Shown here: positions 33,701 through 42,370 of the stretch, in pieces
Layout: each line of letters opens with the position of its first letter
How positions within the stretch are numbered: the stretch's first letter is position 1
Source of the DNA: Planctomycetota bacterium
Lineage (GTDB): Bacteria > Planctomycetota > MHYJ01 > WSZJ01 > JACPWG01
Reading direction: 5' to 3'
DNA: 45,903 nucleotides
Assembly: GCA_016197205.1 (NCBI GenBank)
Contig: JACPWG010000082.1
Span: 1-45,903 of the forward strand
Notes under the pieces: generated by a model
Told to the model about the DNA's origin: nothing
Seen by the model: only the letters and a program-made list of their open reading frames with translations
Database searches by the model: none
Position numbers and translations under genes: made by a program

Positions 33701-34026
33701 CCCAGGTCGTCGAAGAGCCCGAGCAGCACGTCCACGAAGCCGCGGAACGGGAGCTGCGAGGAGAAGTAGCGGCGCGTGCCCGTGAGGTAGCCGCGGACGA
33801 CCTCACCGGCCAGGAGCCGCCGGGCCGTATTGCCGAAGAGACTTCGCGGGGCAGGGGCCTCGGCGTAGACCGCTTCGGCGAGGCCCGGAAAGGTCGTGAG
33901 CCGGTGGCCCAGCAGCACCGCGGAGCGGCCGTCGGGTGCGCGACGGAGGGCGTCCTCGGCCGCCTCGTCGAGCGCGGCCTGGACGCGTGCGTGGCTGGGG
34001 AGGACGCGAAGGACCGTGTCGCGCAT
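30717..34026 (-). CDS. addB: ATP-dependent nuclease subunit B (AddB), split by a frameshift
   Basis: Two frames together make an AddB of about 1,100 residues. The first (34026 to 33247, 259 codons) starts MRDTVLRVLPSHARVQAAL and holds the N-terminal inactive helicase part. It meets TGA after CGC CCC CCC. Removing one C from the seven-C run (33250-33256) continues the protein as PEERTGATLDHVLEHLFRG to the stop at 30717. The C-terminal nuclease has VDYKYSRSKEK and the iron-sulfur cysteines ANCPFSFF near the start and CPFWCEFRNAC at the end, as in AddB. Explanations are a homopolymer error, a recent mutation, or +1 frameshifting at CCC-UGA. It is the usual partner of AddA. Confidence 0.85.
33247..33256 (-). 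other. Frameshift site in addB: CCC CCC TGA
   Basis: On the coding strand a run of seven C is followed by TGA. A +1 slip of a proline tRNA from CCC to CCT skips the stop and enters the long downstream frame. The same result follows if one C is surplus in the assembly. Confidence 0.7.
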
Positions 34027-34080
34027 GGGGGACCGCGAATTTCGTGGGATGGGGGAGCCGCCCGAGTATACACGTCCGGC

Positions 34081-34101
34081 CGGGAATTCTCTTCGGATTT
34101 C
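34081..34101. repeat. CGGGAATTCTCTTCGGATTT repeat, copy 1
   Basis: This 21-base sequence upstream of addB recurs unchanged at 35714-35734, upstream of the DUF4143 ATPase on the same side of both genes. Confidence 0.7.
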
Positions 34102-34188
34102 ACCTGCGGGCGGAGAGGAGGGCGAGCCTCGCTGGAGGCGTTGGAAGGGACGAAGAGGAAACCGCGAATTGTGCGTGGCTGCTCTGCT

Positions 34189-35532
34189 TCATGAGGCAGG
34201 AGGAGGTTCCCCTCCCCGCGCGTTGCGACGCCCAAGGCGGGCGATCGCGTACAGGGGAATGACCTCGACGCGCTCGTACCGGGAGAAATTCTCCAAGGAG
34301 GCGCGGATGCCCCGCGTGAGGCCGCGCTCGTCCAGGAAGAGACGCAGGCTTTGCATCTGGCCTCGCGTGCCCGCCTTGACCTCTACGGGAAGGACCGCGG
34401 CGCCGTCCTGGAGGACGTAGTCCACCTCCGCGTTGCTGGCCCGGGCCTCCCGATGCCAGTAGTACAGCGCGGGCTTCGTGTGGACCGGCGGGCGGGCGAG
34501 GAGTTCGAGACCGGCAAAGACCTCGGCCAAGCTGCCCCTGTTCACAAGCTCCACATCCTCCGCGGTAAGGTAGGACGGCACATCGAGGCCGAGGAGGCGC
34601 TGATGGATGCCCACGTCGAAGAGCAGCACCTTGAACTTTCGCGGGTCGACCTGCGCGCCCAGCGGGAGGCCGCGGGCGTCCGTGTGGGTCACTCGATGGG
34701 CCAAGCCGGCCTGCAGCAGCAGAGTCAAGGCTTCCCGGACGACGCGCGAGGAAGCCGGCGAGTCGACCCTTGCGAATTTGAACTTGCCGCCCGCCTGGAA
34801 GGCGATCGAGCGGAACACCTCGAGCATCCGGTGTACCGGCGCGCGTTCCCTGTACTTCGCGAAGTCGTCCTCGAGGGTGAGGAGCAAGTCGTCCAGCCGC
34901 TTGAAGCAGGCGGTCAGATCGTGCTTCTCTACGTAGGAATTGACCACCGCGGGCATGCCACCGATGAGGAGGTAGGTACGGAGAAGCTCGACGAGTCGTT
35001 GATGGAGTGGCTCGGCGATGGGCTGCGTCGCGTTCGCCCGCGCGACGACGCCACTCAGCGCATCCTCCCCCAGCGCGAGGAGGAACTCTTCGAACGTCAG
35101 CGGATACATGAAGAGGGAGGTGATTCTGCCCACCCCCATCGAAGGGAGCTGCGCCAGGGCGAACTCCAACAGCGAGCCGGCGCCGACGACGTGGAGACGC
35201 GGCATCTGCTCCCGGAAAAAGCGGAGCGCACGGAGAGCGTTCGGACAGGCCTGGAGCTCATCGAAGAAGAGCAGGGTCTCGCCGGGGAGTATCGGCGTGG
35301 CGAAGTACGCGGAGAGCTTTTCGCAGAGGGGAGCAGGCGTCAGCCTGCCCCTGAAGAACGAGTGAACCTCGGTGTTTTCTTCCAGGTTGACCTCGACGAA
35401 GTGCGGGAAGGTCTTGCCCAATTCGCGGACGGAGAAGGTCTTGCCGACCTGGCGCGCGCCACGAACCAGCAGCACGTCGCGGCTTGCCGATTTTCGCCAC
35501 TCCGCCAGGGCGCGGTGAATGTTGCGTCTCAA
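34189..35532 (-). CDS. AAA ATPase with DUF4143 domain
   Basis: A protein of about 447 aa in the ATP-binding family seen as DUF4143/AAA_14. Walker A RGARQVGKT lies near residues 23-31, Walker B is LLFFDELQACPNALRALR, and a sensor piece is LHVVGAGSLLEFAL. The DUF4143 part covers about 200 onward, with KFKVLLFDVGIHQRLLGLDV. A nuclease-like strand (NAEVDYVLQDGAAVLPVEVK, with KAG) follows near the C terminus. Proteins of this kind are common solitary ATPases of unknown role. No ATG fits. I chose TTG at 35532 (LRRNIHRALAEWRKSAS), the usual start region, but TTG at 35544 is also possible. A cluster of repeats lies upstream. Confidence 0.8.
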   Translation of the reverse strand: MRRNIHRALAEWRKSASRDVLLVRGARQVGKTFSVRELGKTFPHFVEVNLEENTEVHSFFRGRLTPAPLCEKLSAYFATPILPGETLLFFDELQACPNALRALRFFREQMPRLHVVGAGSLLEFALAQLPSMGVGRITSLFMYPLTFEEFLLALGEDALSGVVARANATQPIAEPLHQRLVELLRTYLLIGGMPAVVNSYVEKHDLTACFKRLDDLLLTLEDDFAKYRERAPVHRMLEVFRSIAFQAGGKFKFARVDSPASSRVVREALTLLLQAGLAHRVTHTDARGLPLGAQVDPRKFKVLLFDVGIHQRLLGLDVPSYLTAEDVELVNRGSLAEVFAGLELLARPPVHTKPALYYWHREARASNAEVDYVLQDGAAVLPVEVKAGTRGQMQSLRLFLDERGLTRGIRASLENFSRYERVEVIPLYAIARLGRRNARGGEPPPAS

Positions 35533-35976
35533 AATCAGCCCCAAGAAAGGCGTCGGATGCAAGAAAAGCAAGGCAATATAAGCCTGATGGCGGCGCGAAA
35601 TCAAGGCAATTCCGTGCGCAGACCGACCGGAGTGGAACCACGGAAGCTGCCGCGATGAGAAAGCAGGCTGCGGCCGGGGGTGGGGGGCAGCGGCCGGAGC
35701 GTGCGTACTGCTGCGGGAATTCTCTTCGGATTTCGAGCCCAAACCGCTAAAATTGCGAGCTTCTTTGAAACCGCTACCCCGAAGGGCGGGGACGAAACCG
35801 CCACTTTCGCGAGTTTCGCCAATGCGACGGCCGGGAATCGAACCAGGTAAGTTGCCTGACCGATCCGAAAAAAATGATTCGCGAAATGGGCGCAATTCGC
35901 GGTTCCGTCCGTGGTCGTTTTTGGCGCTGGGGTTGCAGCCTCGGCATTTCGCGGTTCTCTTCGCGGTTTGAAAGCC
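35533..35976. other. Divergent intergenic region with repeats
   Basis: This 444-base region separates the minus-strand DUF4143 gene from the plus-strand carbamoyltransferase gene. It contains the second copy of CGGGAATTCTCTTCGGATTT (35714-35734) and several TTCGCGGTT-type units (about 35897-35970). A minus-strand piece TGGTTCGATTCCCGG (about 35830-35845) resembles a tRNA T-arm but lacks the rest of a tRNA. I see no gene. Confidence 0.5.
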
Positions 35977-37743
35977 ATGATCGTACTCGGCGTGCACTAC
36001 GAAACCCACGACACGGGCGCGGCCGTCGTCGCCGACGGTCGCATCCTGTCCGTGGTCTCCGAGGAGCGACTGAGCCGCCGCAAGTCCGACGGCAGCGCCC
36101 CCCGGCTCTCCGCGCCCCGTGCGCTCCAGATCGCCGGCGTCGAGCCGCGCGACGTGGACGTCGTGGCGATCAGCGGCTCCACCCTCCCCGAGAAGCGGGC
36201 CGAGTATAGCTGGGTCCATCGCGAGCTCCGGATGCGGCAAGGCCTCTGGGGCCTCTCGCCTTTCCTCCGCCCGCACCGCTTTTACAAGAACATCGCGAAG
36301 CTCAACGGCAGCGAGCCGCGCGAAAAATACCTCTCGAAGTTCGACGAGTTCTCCGCCTTCCTGCACGCGTCCGGCGCCGCGCCCGAGTTGGAGTTCGTCC
36401 CCCACACGCTCTGTCACCTGGCCGCTGCCTACTACACGGTGCCGGACGACCGGCCGTGGCTCGTGGTCGACCTCGAAGGACAGGGCGGGCGCAACGCCGG
36501 CGCGGTCGCGATCGGCGAGGGGGGAAAGCTGAAGCCGTGGATTTTCATCCCCTGGCCCCACTCGGTCGGCCGCTTTTACGCGTTCCCCGTGAAACTGCTC
36601 GGCTACAAAACGACCCGCCACGCGGGGAAGATCACGGGCCTCGCCGGGCGCGGCGACCCGGAGCGACTGTACTCCGTGATCCGCTCCTGGATCCAAGTGG
36701 TCCGCGAACCGCTCTCCGTGCGCGTGAGTCCGATCCTCGACCGGCTGCGCGCGCAGTTCGAGTTCACCGGTCGCATCCCCGACCTGATCGCGCGCGTTTC
36801 CCCCGAGGACCTCTCGGCGGCGTTCCAGCGGCGCTTCGAAGAGGTCTGCGTGGAGCTGATCTCCGAGGCGGTCCGCCGGACCGGCATCCGGCGCGTCGCC
36901 CTGACCGGCGGCTGCTTCGCGAACGTCCGCGCCAACCAGCTCATCGCCCAGCAGTGCGGCGTGGAAGAGGTCTTCGTGCACCCCGGCATGGGGGACGTCG
37001 GCCTGCCGCTCGGAGCGGCCTACTTCGCCGGCGCCGCGCGCAGCCCGCTCCTGCCCGCCCGGCTCCCGTCGGTCTTCTTCGGGCCGTCCGAGACCGACGC
37101 CGAGATCGAGCGCGCGCTGGTCGCCGGCAAGACGCGCTACAAGCGGGTGGCCGCGGCGGAGACCGTGGCCGCGCGGCTCGTGGCGCAGGGCTTCACCGTG
37201 GGTCACTTCGACGGGCGGATGGAGTACGGGCCGCGCGCCCTGGGCAACCGGACGATCCTTGCGTCGGCGAAGGACCCGACGATCAACGACACGCTGAACG
37301 TGCGGCTGAAGCGGAACGAGTTCATGCCGTTCGCGCCGGCGATCCTGGCCGAACGCGTGGACGAGTACCTCGAGGTGATCCCCGGGACGGAGTACAGCGC
37401 GGAGTTCATGACGATCACCTATCATGCGAAGGAGCCGATGCGCCGCAACTGCGCGGCGGCGGTGCACGTGGACGGGACCGCGCGGGCGCAGGTCGTGCAT
37501 CGCGAGCGGAACCCGCGCTTCCACCGGATCCTGAGCGAGTACTACCGCATGACCGGCGTCCCGTCGTGCATCAACACCTCGTACAACATGCACGAGGAGC
37601 CGATCGTCTGCAGCTCGGAGGACGCGGTCCGCTCCTTCCAGACCGGCTCGCTCGACTACCTCGTGGCCGGGCCGTTCGTCGCGTGGCAGGAGTCGTGCCC
37701 GGAGCCGAAGGACGAAGCGGGGGAGGGGCAGCCGCTGGAGTAG
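35977..37743 (+). CDS. Carbamoyltransferase, NodU/CmcH family
   Basis: A 588-aa enzyme with the two-part layout of the family. The N-terminal Kae1-like domain opens IVLGVHYETHDTGAAVVAD and has VSEERLSRRKSDG. The C-terminal YrdC-like domain carries FDGRMEYGPRALGNRTILAS near residue 409 and NTSYNMHEEPIV near 536. Members transfer carbamoyl from carbamoyl phosphate to hydroxyl groups of antibiotics, nodulation factors or glycans. Full motifs suggest activity; the acceptor is unknown and no biosynthetic gene set is adjacent. ATG at 35977 was chosen because the open frame upstream is repeat-derived. It begins about 440 bases from the divergent DUF4143 ATPase gene. Confidence 0.9.
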   Translation: MIVLGVHYETHDTGAAVVADGRILSVVSEERLSRRKSDGSAPRLSAPRALQIAGVEPRDVDVVAISGSTLPEKRAEYSWVHRELRMRQGLWGLSPFLRPHRFYKNIAKLNGSEPREKYLSKFDEFSAFLHASGAAPELEFVPHTLCHLAAAYYTVPDDRPWLVVDLEGQGGRNAGAVAIGEGGKLKPWIFIPWPHSVGRFYAFPVKLLGYKTTRHAGKITGLAGRGDPERLYSVIRSWIQVVREPLSVRVSPILDRLRAQFEFTGRIPDLIARVSPEDLSAAFQRRFEEVCVELISEAVRRTGIRRVALTGGCFANVRANQLIAQQCGVEEVFVHPGMGDVGLPLGAAYFAGAARSPLLPARLPSVFFGPSETDAEIERALVAGKTRYKRVAAAETVAARLVAQGFTVGHFDGRMEYGPRALGNRTILASAKDPTINDTLNVRLKRNEFMPFAPAILAERVDEYLEVIPGTEYSAEFMTITYHAKEPMRRNCAAAVHVDGTARAQVVHRERNPRFHRILSEYYRMTGVPSCINTSYNMHEEPIVCSSEDAVRSFQTGSLDYLVAGPFVAWQESCPEPKDEAGEGQPLE

Positions 37744-37938
37744 GGCCTGGGGTGGGGTGCGGCCCTTGGGAGCTCCGCGGCCGGCGTGGAGCATCCGAAG
37801 TGGGTCTCACCGCCGATCGCCGTGAAAAAAAAAGGTTTCCGCGCACGTGAGGGAGTGGACTTTGCGGGGTCGGCTAATCCGTTGCCCCACGCGCACGTTG
37901 GGTCGTGGGGGGACCTGTGAAGGGGCGCGAGACAGGTG

Positions 37939-37968
37939 TTGCAAATTATAGGCTGATGGCTATAATTT
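37939..37968 (+). promoter_or_regulatory. Promoter with palindromic operator of the XRE two-gene unit
   Basis: TTGCAA (37939-37944) and a perfect TATAAT (37961-37966) are 16 bases apart. A palindrome AAATTATAG (37943-37951) / CTATAATTT (37960-37968) covers the -10 and the spacer, so a bound dimer would block the polymerase. An XRE regulator encoded downstream is the obvious ligand. Confidence 0.8.
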
Positions 37969-37984
37969 ACGGAGACCGGGACGA

Positions 37985-38356
37985 GTGCCGCGACCGAAGG
38001 CTGCGCGCATCGCGGAGTTCTTCCGCCGCCTCCACGCCCACCCTGCCGCCCGCGACTTTCAGGAGGCCTGGCGCCAGATCGAGACGACGTTGAACCAGGT
38101 CGAGGACGAGCTGTCCGGGGTTCCCTTCAACCCGGACGCATGGCGCTCCGACGGGCGACTCTACCCGCCGCGCTTGGACAGCGAGCGCAGGCTGAGTGGA
38201 CATCCGAACGTCAGGCGTTTCCGTCACGTTGGACACAATACGCTGATTCGAGAGAATGGCGCGATCCAGATCCGGGTCGCGAACTCAGAGCCTCTCGCGG
38301 GTGAGGTTCTCTTCTCGAAGGGCGGCGCGGACGGCAGAGAGGTCTTGGATCCATGA
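37985..38356 (+). CDS. Small protein paired with an XRE regulator, possible toxin
   Basis: A 123-aa protein with a basic start (MPRPKAARIAEFFRRLHA), a helical middle (DFQEAWRQIETTLNQVEDEL) and a beta-rich C-terminal half (RLYPPRLDS, RHVGHNTLIREN, GAIQIRVAN, GEVLFSKGGADGREV). I do not recognise a catalytic family. The start is GTG at 37985 with GGAG ten bases upstream and a transcript start only a few bases before it. Its last codons overlap the next gene by four bases (ATGA), a coupling typical of toxin-antitoxin pairs. The toxin role is inferred from the arrangement only. Confidence 0.72.
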   Translation: MPRPKAARIAEFFRRLHAHPAARDFQEAWRQIETTLNQVEDELSGVPFNPDAWRSDGRLYPPRLDSERRLSGHPNVRRFRHVGHNTLIRENGAIQIRVANSEPLAGEVLFSKGGADGREVLDP

Positions 38357-38877
38357 CACAGATTGATCATCTGACGCGTCGGCTGCACGCGAAGCTGCCG
38401 AGTGCGAACGTGTCGGTAGACAAGCCGCTCCGAAGTCGTAGTGCCTGGACGGTGGATGTGGAGCACCGCGACCGAGCCGTCACCTTGGTTTGGAGGCCCT
38501 ATCGGGGCTTCGGGATCTCCTTGCGGGACGACGTCTCCTACGGCGAGGGGCCACTCGAAGTGGTCTCGAGCGTCGACGACGCCGTGGGGCGCACCGTCGA
38601 GTTGCTGGGCTCCCGCGGCGAAACCCGCGCGACGCCCGCGATGTCCCTCGCCGAACTGCGTGAAGCCCTTCAGCTCACACAGGGCGACCTCGCGCGTCGC
38701 CTGGGGGTCTCGCAATCGACGATTTCGGAGTTGGAGCGTGACCCGATCCGCTCGAAGCTCACAACCGTGCTCAGAGTTCTCGGGGCCCTGGGCGCCAGGG
38801 TCGAGGTGCGGGCGGTGCTTCCCGACGAGCGCATCGTGTCGCTTGCCCTCCCGGACTCGGCGCCCCACCGAAAATGA
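38353..38877 (+). CDS. XRE-family HTH regulator, possible antitoxin
   Basis: A 174-aa protein in two parts. Residues 1-90 form a domain I cannot name, with WTVDVEHRDRAVTLVWRPYR and YGEGPLEVVSSVDDAVGRTV. Residues 97-150 form an XRE helix-turn-helix (LAELREALQLTQGDLARRLG, then VSQSTISELERDP and SKLTTVLRVLGALG). Its start overlaps the upstream stop (ATGA). The first part could be the segment that neutralises the upstream protein. The palindrome over the unit's promoter fits autoregulation. HigA-type antitoxins show similar HTH composition, but gene order and the partner differ. Confidence 0.82.
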   Translation: MTQIDHLTRRLHAKLPSANVSVDKPLRSRSAWTVDVEHRDRAVTLVWRPYRGFGISLRDDVSYGEGPLEVVSSVDDAVGRTVELLGSRGETRATPAMSLAELREALQLTQGDLARRLGVSQSTISELERDPIRSKLTTVLRVLGALGARVEVRAVLPDERIVSLALPDSAPHRK

Positions 38878-39669
38878 CGGTTCGAGGAGGGGGGCGATTC
38901 GCGTCCCCGCGCTCCAGCATGTGGCTTCGTTCCAAGGACTGACGATGTGACATTGGGGGACGAGACCGATGTCCGAGGCGGTGCCTACCCTCCACTCCGA
39001 CCGGCCACCCCCTTCCGCTCGTCGCTCCCTCCCCCGCAACGGATTCCTTGACAGCCCGCCGCCCGGGTGGTAAAAGAAAAACCAAGTAAAAACCCAAGCG
39101 GAAAAGTCAAGAAAACATGCGCCGGGCCCCCCGCGGGCGGCGCGAGCGTTCCTTCGAAGGTCGAATTCCAACGCCCCCGGCAGGGGGCAAAGAAACCTCG
39201 CCCGCTCTCGCCGGCTCCCCGCGTTGCGCGGGGGGACTCGCCGGCGGGGTGAGGATTCGAATAGAAGGTCCCCGCGGATCGGCCCGCGCCGGTCTCGGGG
39301 GCGAGAGAACGAACGGCCAGCAAATTCCTCCCCGGACGGCCGGTCACGCCGTCGGCGCCGCGGCCTCGGAAGCGGCCCGCCGCCGGCGAACGGCAGGTCG
39401 CCCGACACGGGTCCGGGGAATTCGTACTTGCGTTGCGAGGGTCGCGGGATGACCGGGTCGTCCATGCGTTCGGAGCGCCGCTGCAGCGCTGCGGTTCCGT
39501 CCGCCCCCGTTCGCGACTTTCGTCCCGCCGGCGCCCCCGCAAGACGCGGTCGCCGACCCGGGGAGCGTCTCCCTACGCCCTAGAGCTGGCCCCCTTCGTC
39601 TCCCGCCCGCCGAGCCACCTGCGCGCCCCTCCGCGACCCGGCCTTCTCCCGTCGGTCCCGCGGGCTCCC
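38878..39669 (+). other. Long intergenic region, structured leader candidate of rny
   Basis: No gene is supported in 792 bases. A promoter at 39048-39076 would give a leader of nearly 590 bases before rny. Its DNA pairs in an ordered way: GCCCCC/GGGGGC (39173-39178 with 39183-39188), then nested helices CCTCGCCC/GGGTGAGG (39196-39203 with 39247-39254), GCCGGC/GCCGGC (39210-39215 with 39240-39245) and CCCCGCG/CGCGGGG (39217-39223 with 39227-39233). A second domain is closed by CCCCGGAC (39330-39337) with GTCCGGGG (39411-39418). High G+C makes chance pairing easy, so this is a candidate only. Confidence 0.45.
39048..39076 (+). promoter_or_regulatory. Promoter candidate upstream of rny
   Basis: A perfect TTGACA (39048-39053) is followed after 17 bases by TAAAAG (39071-39076), then an A-rich stretch. 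It lies 594 bases before the rny start codon, so the transcript would have a long untranslated leader. Confidence 0.6.
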
Positions 39670-41289
39670 ATGCCCGCGTTTTTCGGGGGTTCGTGTCGCG
39701 TGGGTACCACCCTCTCTTCCCCGCTCGTCCTCCTTCTCGCCCAGGAAACCGCCGGCGCCTGGGCGATGGTCTTCATCGCCGCCTGCCTCTGCCTCGCCGC
39801 CTTCCTCTGGGTCCGCCACCGCATCCGCCAGGCCCAGCTCGACGCCCAGCGGCTCATCGACGGCGCCAAGGACGACCGCGAAAAGATCCTCAAAGAAGCG
39901 CACCTCAAGGCCCGCGAGGAGTCCTTCAAGCTCAAGGAGGCCTTCGAAAAGGAGACCTCCGAGGTCCGCAACGAACTGAAGCAGAACGAACGAAAGCTCG
40001 ACAAGCGCGAGGACATCGTCGACCGCAAACAGGAAACGGTGCAGAAAAAAGAACGCGAGATCGAGCAGCGCGAGCGCGTGCTGGAACAGAAGCAGAAGGT
40101 GGTCGACGACAAGGGGGTCGAGCTGCAGGGGCTCGTGGAGCAGGCCCGAAAAGAGCTGCACCAGGTCGCCGGCCTCACCCGCGAAGAGGCGGTCCGGCAG
40201 ATCCTCACCCGCGTGGAGACGGAGCTGCAGACCGAGCTCTCCGCGATGATCAACAAGAACAAGGAAAAGGTGAAGGAGATCACCGAGTCGGAGGCCCGAC
40301 GCCTCATCACGATCGCGATCCAGCGCATCGCGGCCGGCCACACGGCCGACACGGTCGTCTCCACGGTGGACCTCCCGAACGAGGAAATGAAGGGGCGCAT
40401 CATCGGTCGCGAAGGGCGCAACATCCGCGCGTTCGAACGGGCGACCGGCATCGACGTCATCGTCGACGATACGCCCGGCGTGATCGTCGTCTCCGGCTTC
40501 GATAGCGTCCGCCGCGAGATGGCCCGCCGCTCCATGGAGAAGCTCATCAGCGACGGCCGCATCCACCCGACGCGCATTGAGGAGATCGTCGAGCAGTCGA
40601 AGAAGGAAATGGAAGAGCACATCCAGCAGACCGGGAAGCAGACCTGCTACGACCTCGACATCCACGGCCTCCACCCGAAGATCATGACCCTCCTCGGACG
40701 TCTCCGCTACCGCACGAGCTACGGCCAGAACGTCCTCCAGCACAGCATGGAAGTCGCCTGGCTTTCCTCCGCCATCGCCGGCGAGCTGCATTACGATCCG
40801 AAGCTCGCCAAGCGTTGCGGCGTGCTCCACGACATCGGCAAGGCGGTGGACCAGGAGATGGAGGGGAGCCACCCCGCCATCGGCGCCGAGCTGCTCAAGC
40901 GGTTCGACGAGCGGCCCGAGGTCGTGGACGCCGCCGGCGGGCACCACGGCGACATGAACCCCGAGTTCCCGTACACGGTCATCACCGCGGCCGCGGACGC
41001 GATCTCCGCCTCCCGGCCCGGCGCACGGATGGAGACGCTCGAGAAGTACATCAAGCGCATGGAGCGCCTCGAGGGGATCGCGAACAGCTACCCCGGCGTG
41101 GAGACGACCTTCGCCATCCAGGCGGGGCGCGAGATCCGCGTGATCGTGAATTCGCAAAAAGTGGACGACAAGGGGGCGCTCCTGCTTGCCCGCGACATCG
41201 CGAACGACATCGAGGCCGAGCTGAACTACCCGGGCGAGATCAAGGTCACCGTCATTCGCGAGATGCGCGTCGTCGAGTTCGCCCGGTAG
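39670..41289 (+). CDS. rny: Ribonuclease Y
   Basis: A 539-aa endoribonuclease, the usual length. One transmembrane span lies near residues 29-47 (AWAMVFIAACLCLAAFLW), with a coiled coil at about 52-190. The KH domain centres on GRIIGREGRNIRAFE at 242-256, and the HD domain has HSMEVAWLSSAIAG and catalytic H387-D388 in VLHDIGK. RNase Y initiates mRNA decay at the inner membrane. ATG at 39670 was chosen because it leaves a short extracytoplasmic start; nothing upstream in frame resembles the family. ymdB follows after 21 bases, the order known from Bacillus. The long leader upstream suggests control of its own message level. Confidence 0.96.
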   Translation: MPAFFGGSCRVGTTLSSPLVLLLAQETAGAWAMVFIAACLCLAAFLWVRHRIRQAQLDAQRLIDGAKDDREKILKEAHLKAREESFKLKEAFEKETSEVRNELKQNERKLDKREDIVDRKQETVQKKEREIEQRERVLEQKQKVVDDKGVELQGLVEQARKELHQVAGLTREEAVRQILTRVETELQTELSAMINKNKEKVKEITESEARRLITIAIQRIAAGHTADTVVSTVDLPNEEMKGRIIGREGRNIRAFERATGIDVIVDDTPGVIVVSGFDSVRREMARRSMEKLISDGRIHPTRIEEIVEQSKKEMEEHIQQTGKQTCYDLDIHGLHPKIMTLLGRLRYRTSYGQNVLQHSMEVAWLSSAIAGELHYDPKLAKRCGVLHDIGKAVDQEMEGSHPAIGAELLKRFDERPEVVDAAGGHHGDMNPEFPYTVITAAADAISASRPGARMETLEKYIKRMERLEGIANSYPGVETTFAIQAGREIRVIVNSQKVDDKGALLLARDIANDIEAELNYPGEIKVTVIREMRVVEFAR

Positions 41290-41310
41290 GCGACCGAGTT
41301 CGGGGCCCCC

Positions 41311-42162
41311 ATGCGTTTCAAGGTGCTCGCCCTCGGAGACGTGGTCGGCAAGCCCGGCCGCAAGCTGATCCACGATCGGCTCCGGGGCTTTCTCCGGCAG
41401 CAGCAGGTCCGGTTCTGCGTCGTCAACGCGGAGAACGTGGCGGACGGCTCCGGCGTCACCCCGGACTGCATGCGCGATTTGCTGGAGTCCGGGGCCAACG
41501 TCCTCACGAGCGGCGACCACATCTTCAAGCGCCGCGAAATCGCGCCGGTCATGGACCGGGACAACCGCCTGCTCCGCCCGCTCAACTACGCGCCCGAGGC
41601 CGCCGGCAAGGGCTACGGCCTCTACGAGACGCCCGAGGGGGTGAAGGTCGGCGTCATCAACTGCTCCGGCCGCGTCTTCATGATGCCCCCCGCCGACTCC
41701 CCGTGGCACGCGGTCAACGCGGCGGTGGACAAGCTGCGCCGCGACACGAACGTCATCCTGGTCGACATGCACGCCGAGGCGACCTCCGAAAAGATCGCGA
41801 TGGGCTGGTACCTCGACGGGCGGATCAGTTTTCTTTTCGGGACGCACACGCACGTCCAGACGGCGGACGAACGGGTGTTGCCGAAGGGCACGGCGTACAT
41901 CACCGACCTGGGCATGTGCGGCCCGCACGACGGGGTCATCGGGCGGCGGACCGACCGCGTGCTGCAGTCGTTCGTGACGCAGATGCCCTGCCCGTTCGAC
42001 GTCGCGTCGGACGACGTCCGGCTGTGCGGCGCCCTCGTGACGATCGAGACGGCGACCGGGAACGCCGTGCAGATCCAGCGGGTCGTGATCACGCAGGACC
42101 GGAACCTCCTGGACGGCGCGCCGGCGGAACCGGTCGTACGGGATGCGGTCGCGGCGCCGTAG
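41311..42162 (+). CDS. ymdB: YmdB-like metallophosphoesterase
   Basis: A 283-aa calcineurin-like phosphoesterase of the TIGR00282 family. Metal ligands sit in ALGDVVGKPGR (residues 6-16), VNAENVADGSG, GDHIFKRRE and VDMHAEATSEKIAMG, then FLFGTHTHVQTAD. Bacillus YmdB hydrolyses 2',3'-cyclic nucleotides and affects biofilm and motility switching, and it interacts functionally with RNase Y. Its place directly after rny is conserved. No signal peptide is seen. ATG at 41311 has only a weak ribosome site, so translational coupling with rny is possible. Confidence 0.93.
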   Translation: MRFKVLALGDVVGKPGRKLIHDRLRGFLRQQQVRFCVVNAENVADGSGVTPDCMRDLLESGANVLTSGDHIFKRREIAPVMDRDNRLLRPLNYAPEAAGKGYGLYETPEGVKVGVINCSGRVFMMPPADSPWHAVNAAVDKLRRDTNVILVDMHAEATSEKIAMGWYLDGRISFLFGTHTHVQTADERVLPKGTAYITDLGMCGPHDGVIGRRTDRVLQSFVTQMPCPFDVASDDVRLCGALVTIETATGNAVQIQRVVITQDRNLLDGAPAEPVVRDAVAAP

Positions 42163-42370
42163 CGGCGAGTCGACGCACGGCGGATGGCGTCGCCCTTGCC
42201 GGTGCGGCGAAGGGATGGCGCCGTGACGGTTCGCGCGGGTCGGCCCGCCCTCCGTGGCTCGCGGCAAGCGAGCGAAGGAGGGAGGCCCGCGCCCCCAGGA
42301 AGCGCGAGCGGCGTCGTCAAGTCGTCGCGAGCACCCGTCACAGTCACCCGGGTCGTGAGGGAGCCGCCGC

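Noticed and set aside
35825..35865. tRNA-like T-arm (minus-strand TGGTTCGATTCCCGG)
   Set aside because: The T-stem has a mismatch, no CCA end or anticodon arm can be formed, and the site lies in repeat-rich DNA.
34189..37794. A 1201-codon minus-strand frame spanning the carbamoyltransferase and DUF4143 regions
   Set aside because: Only the part left of 35532 encodes a recognisable protein. The rest is antisense to the carbamoyltransferase and to repeats, and has only the composition of a shadow frame.
39117..39452. Small coding genes in the region before rny
   Set aside because: The frames are Arg/Gly/Pro-rich with no ribosome sites, while the DNA shows ordered inverted repeats instead.
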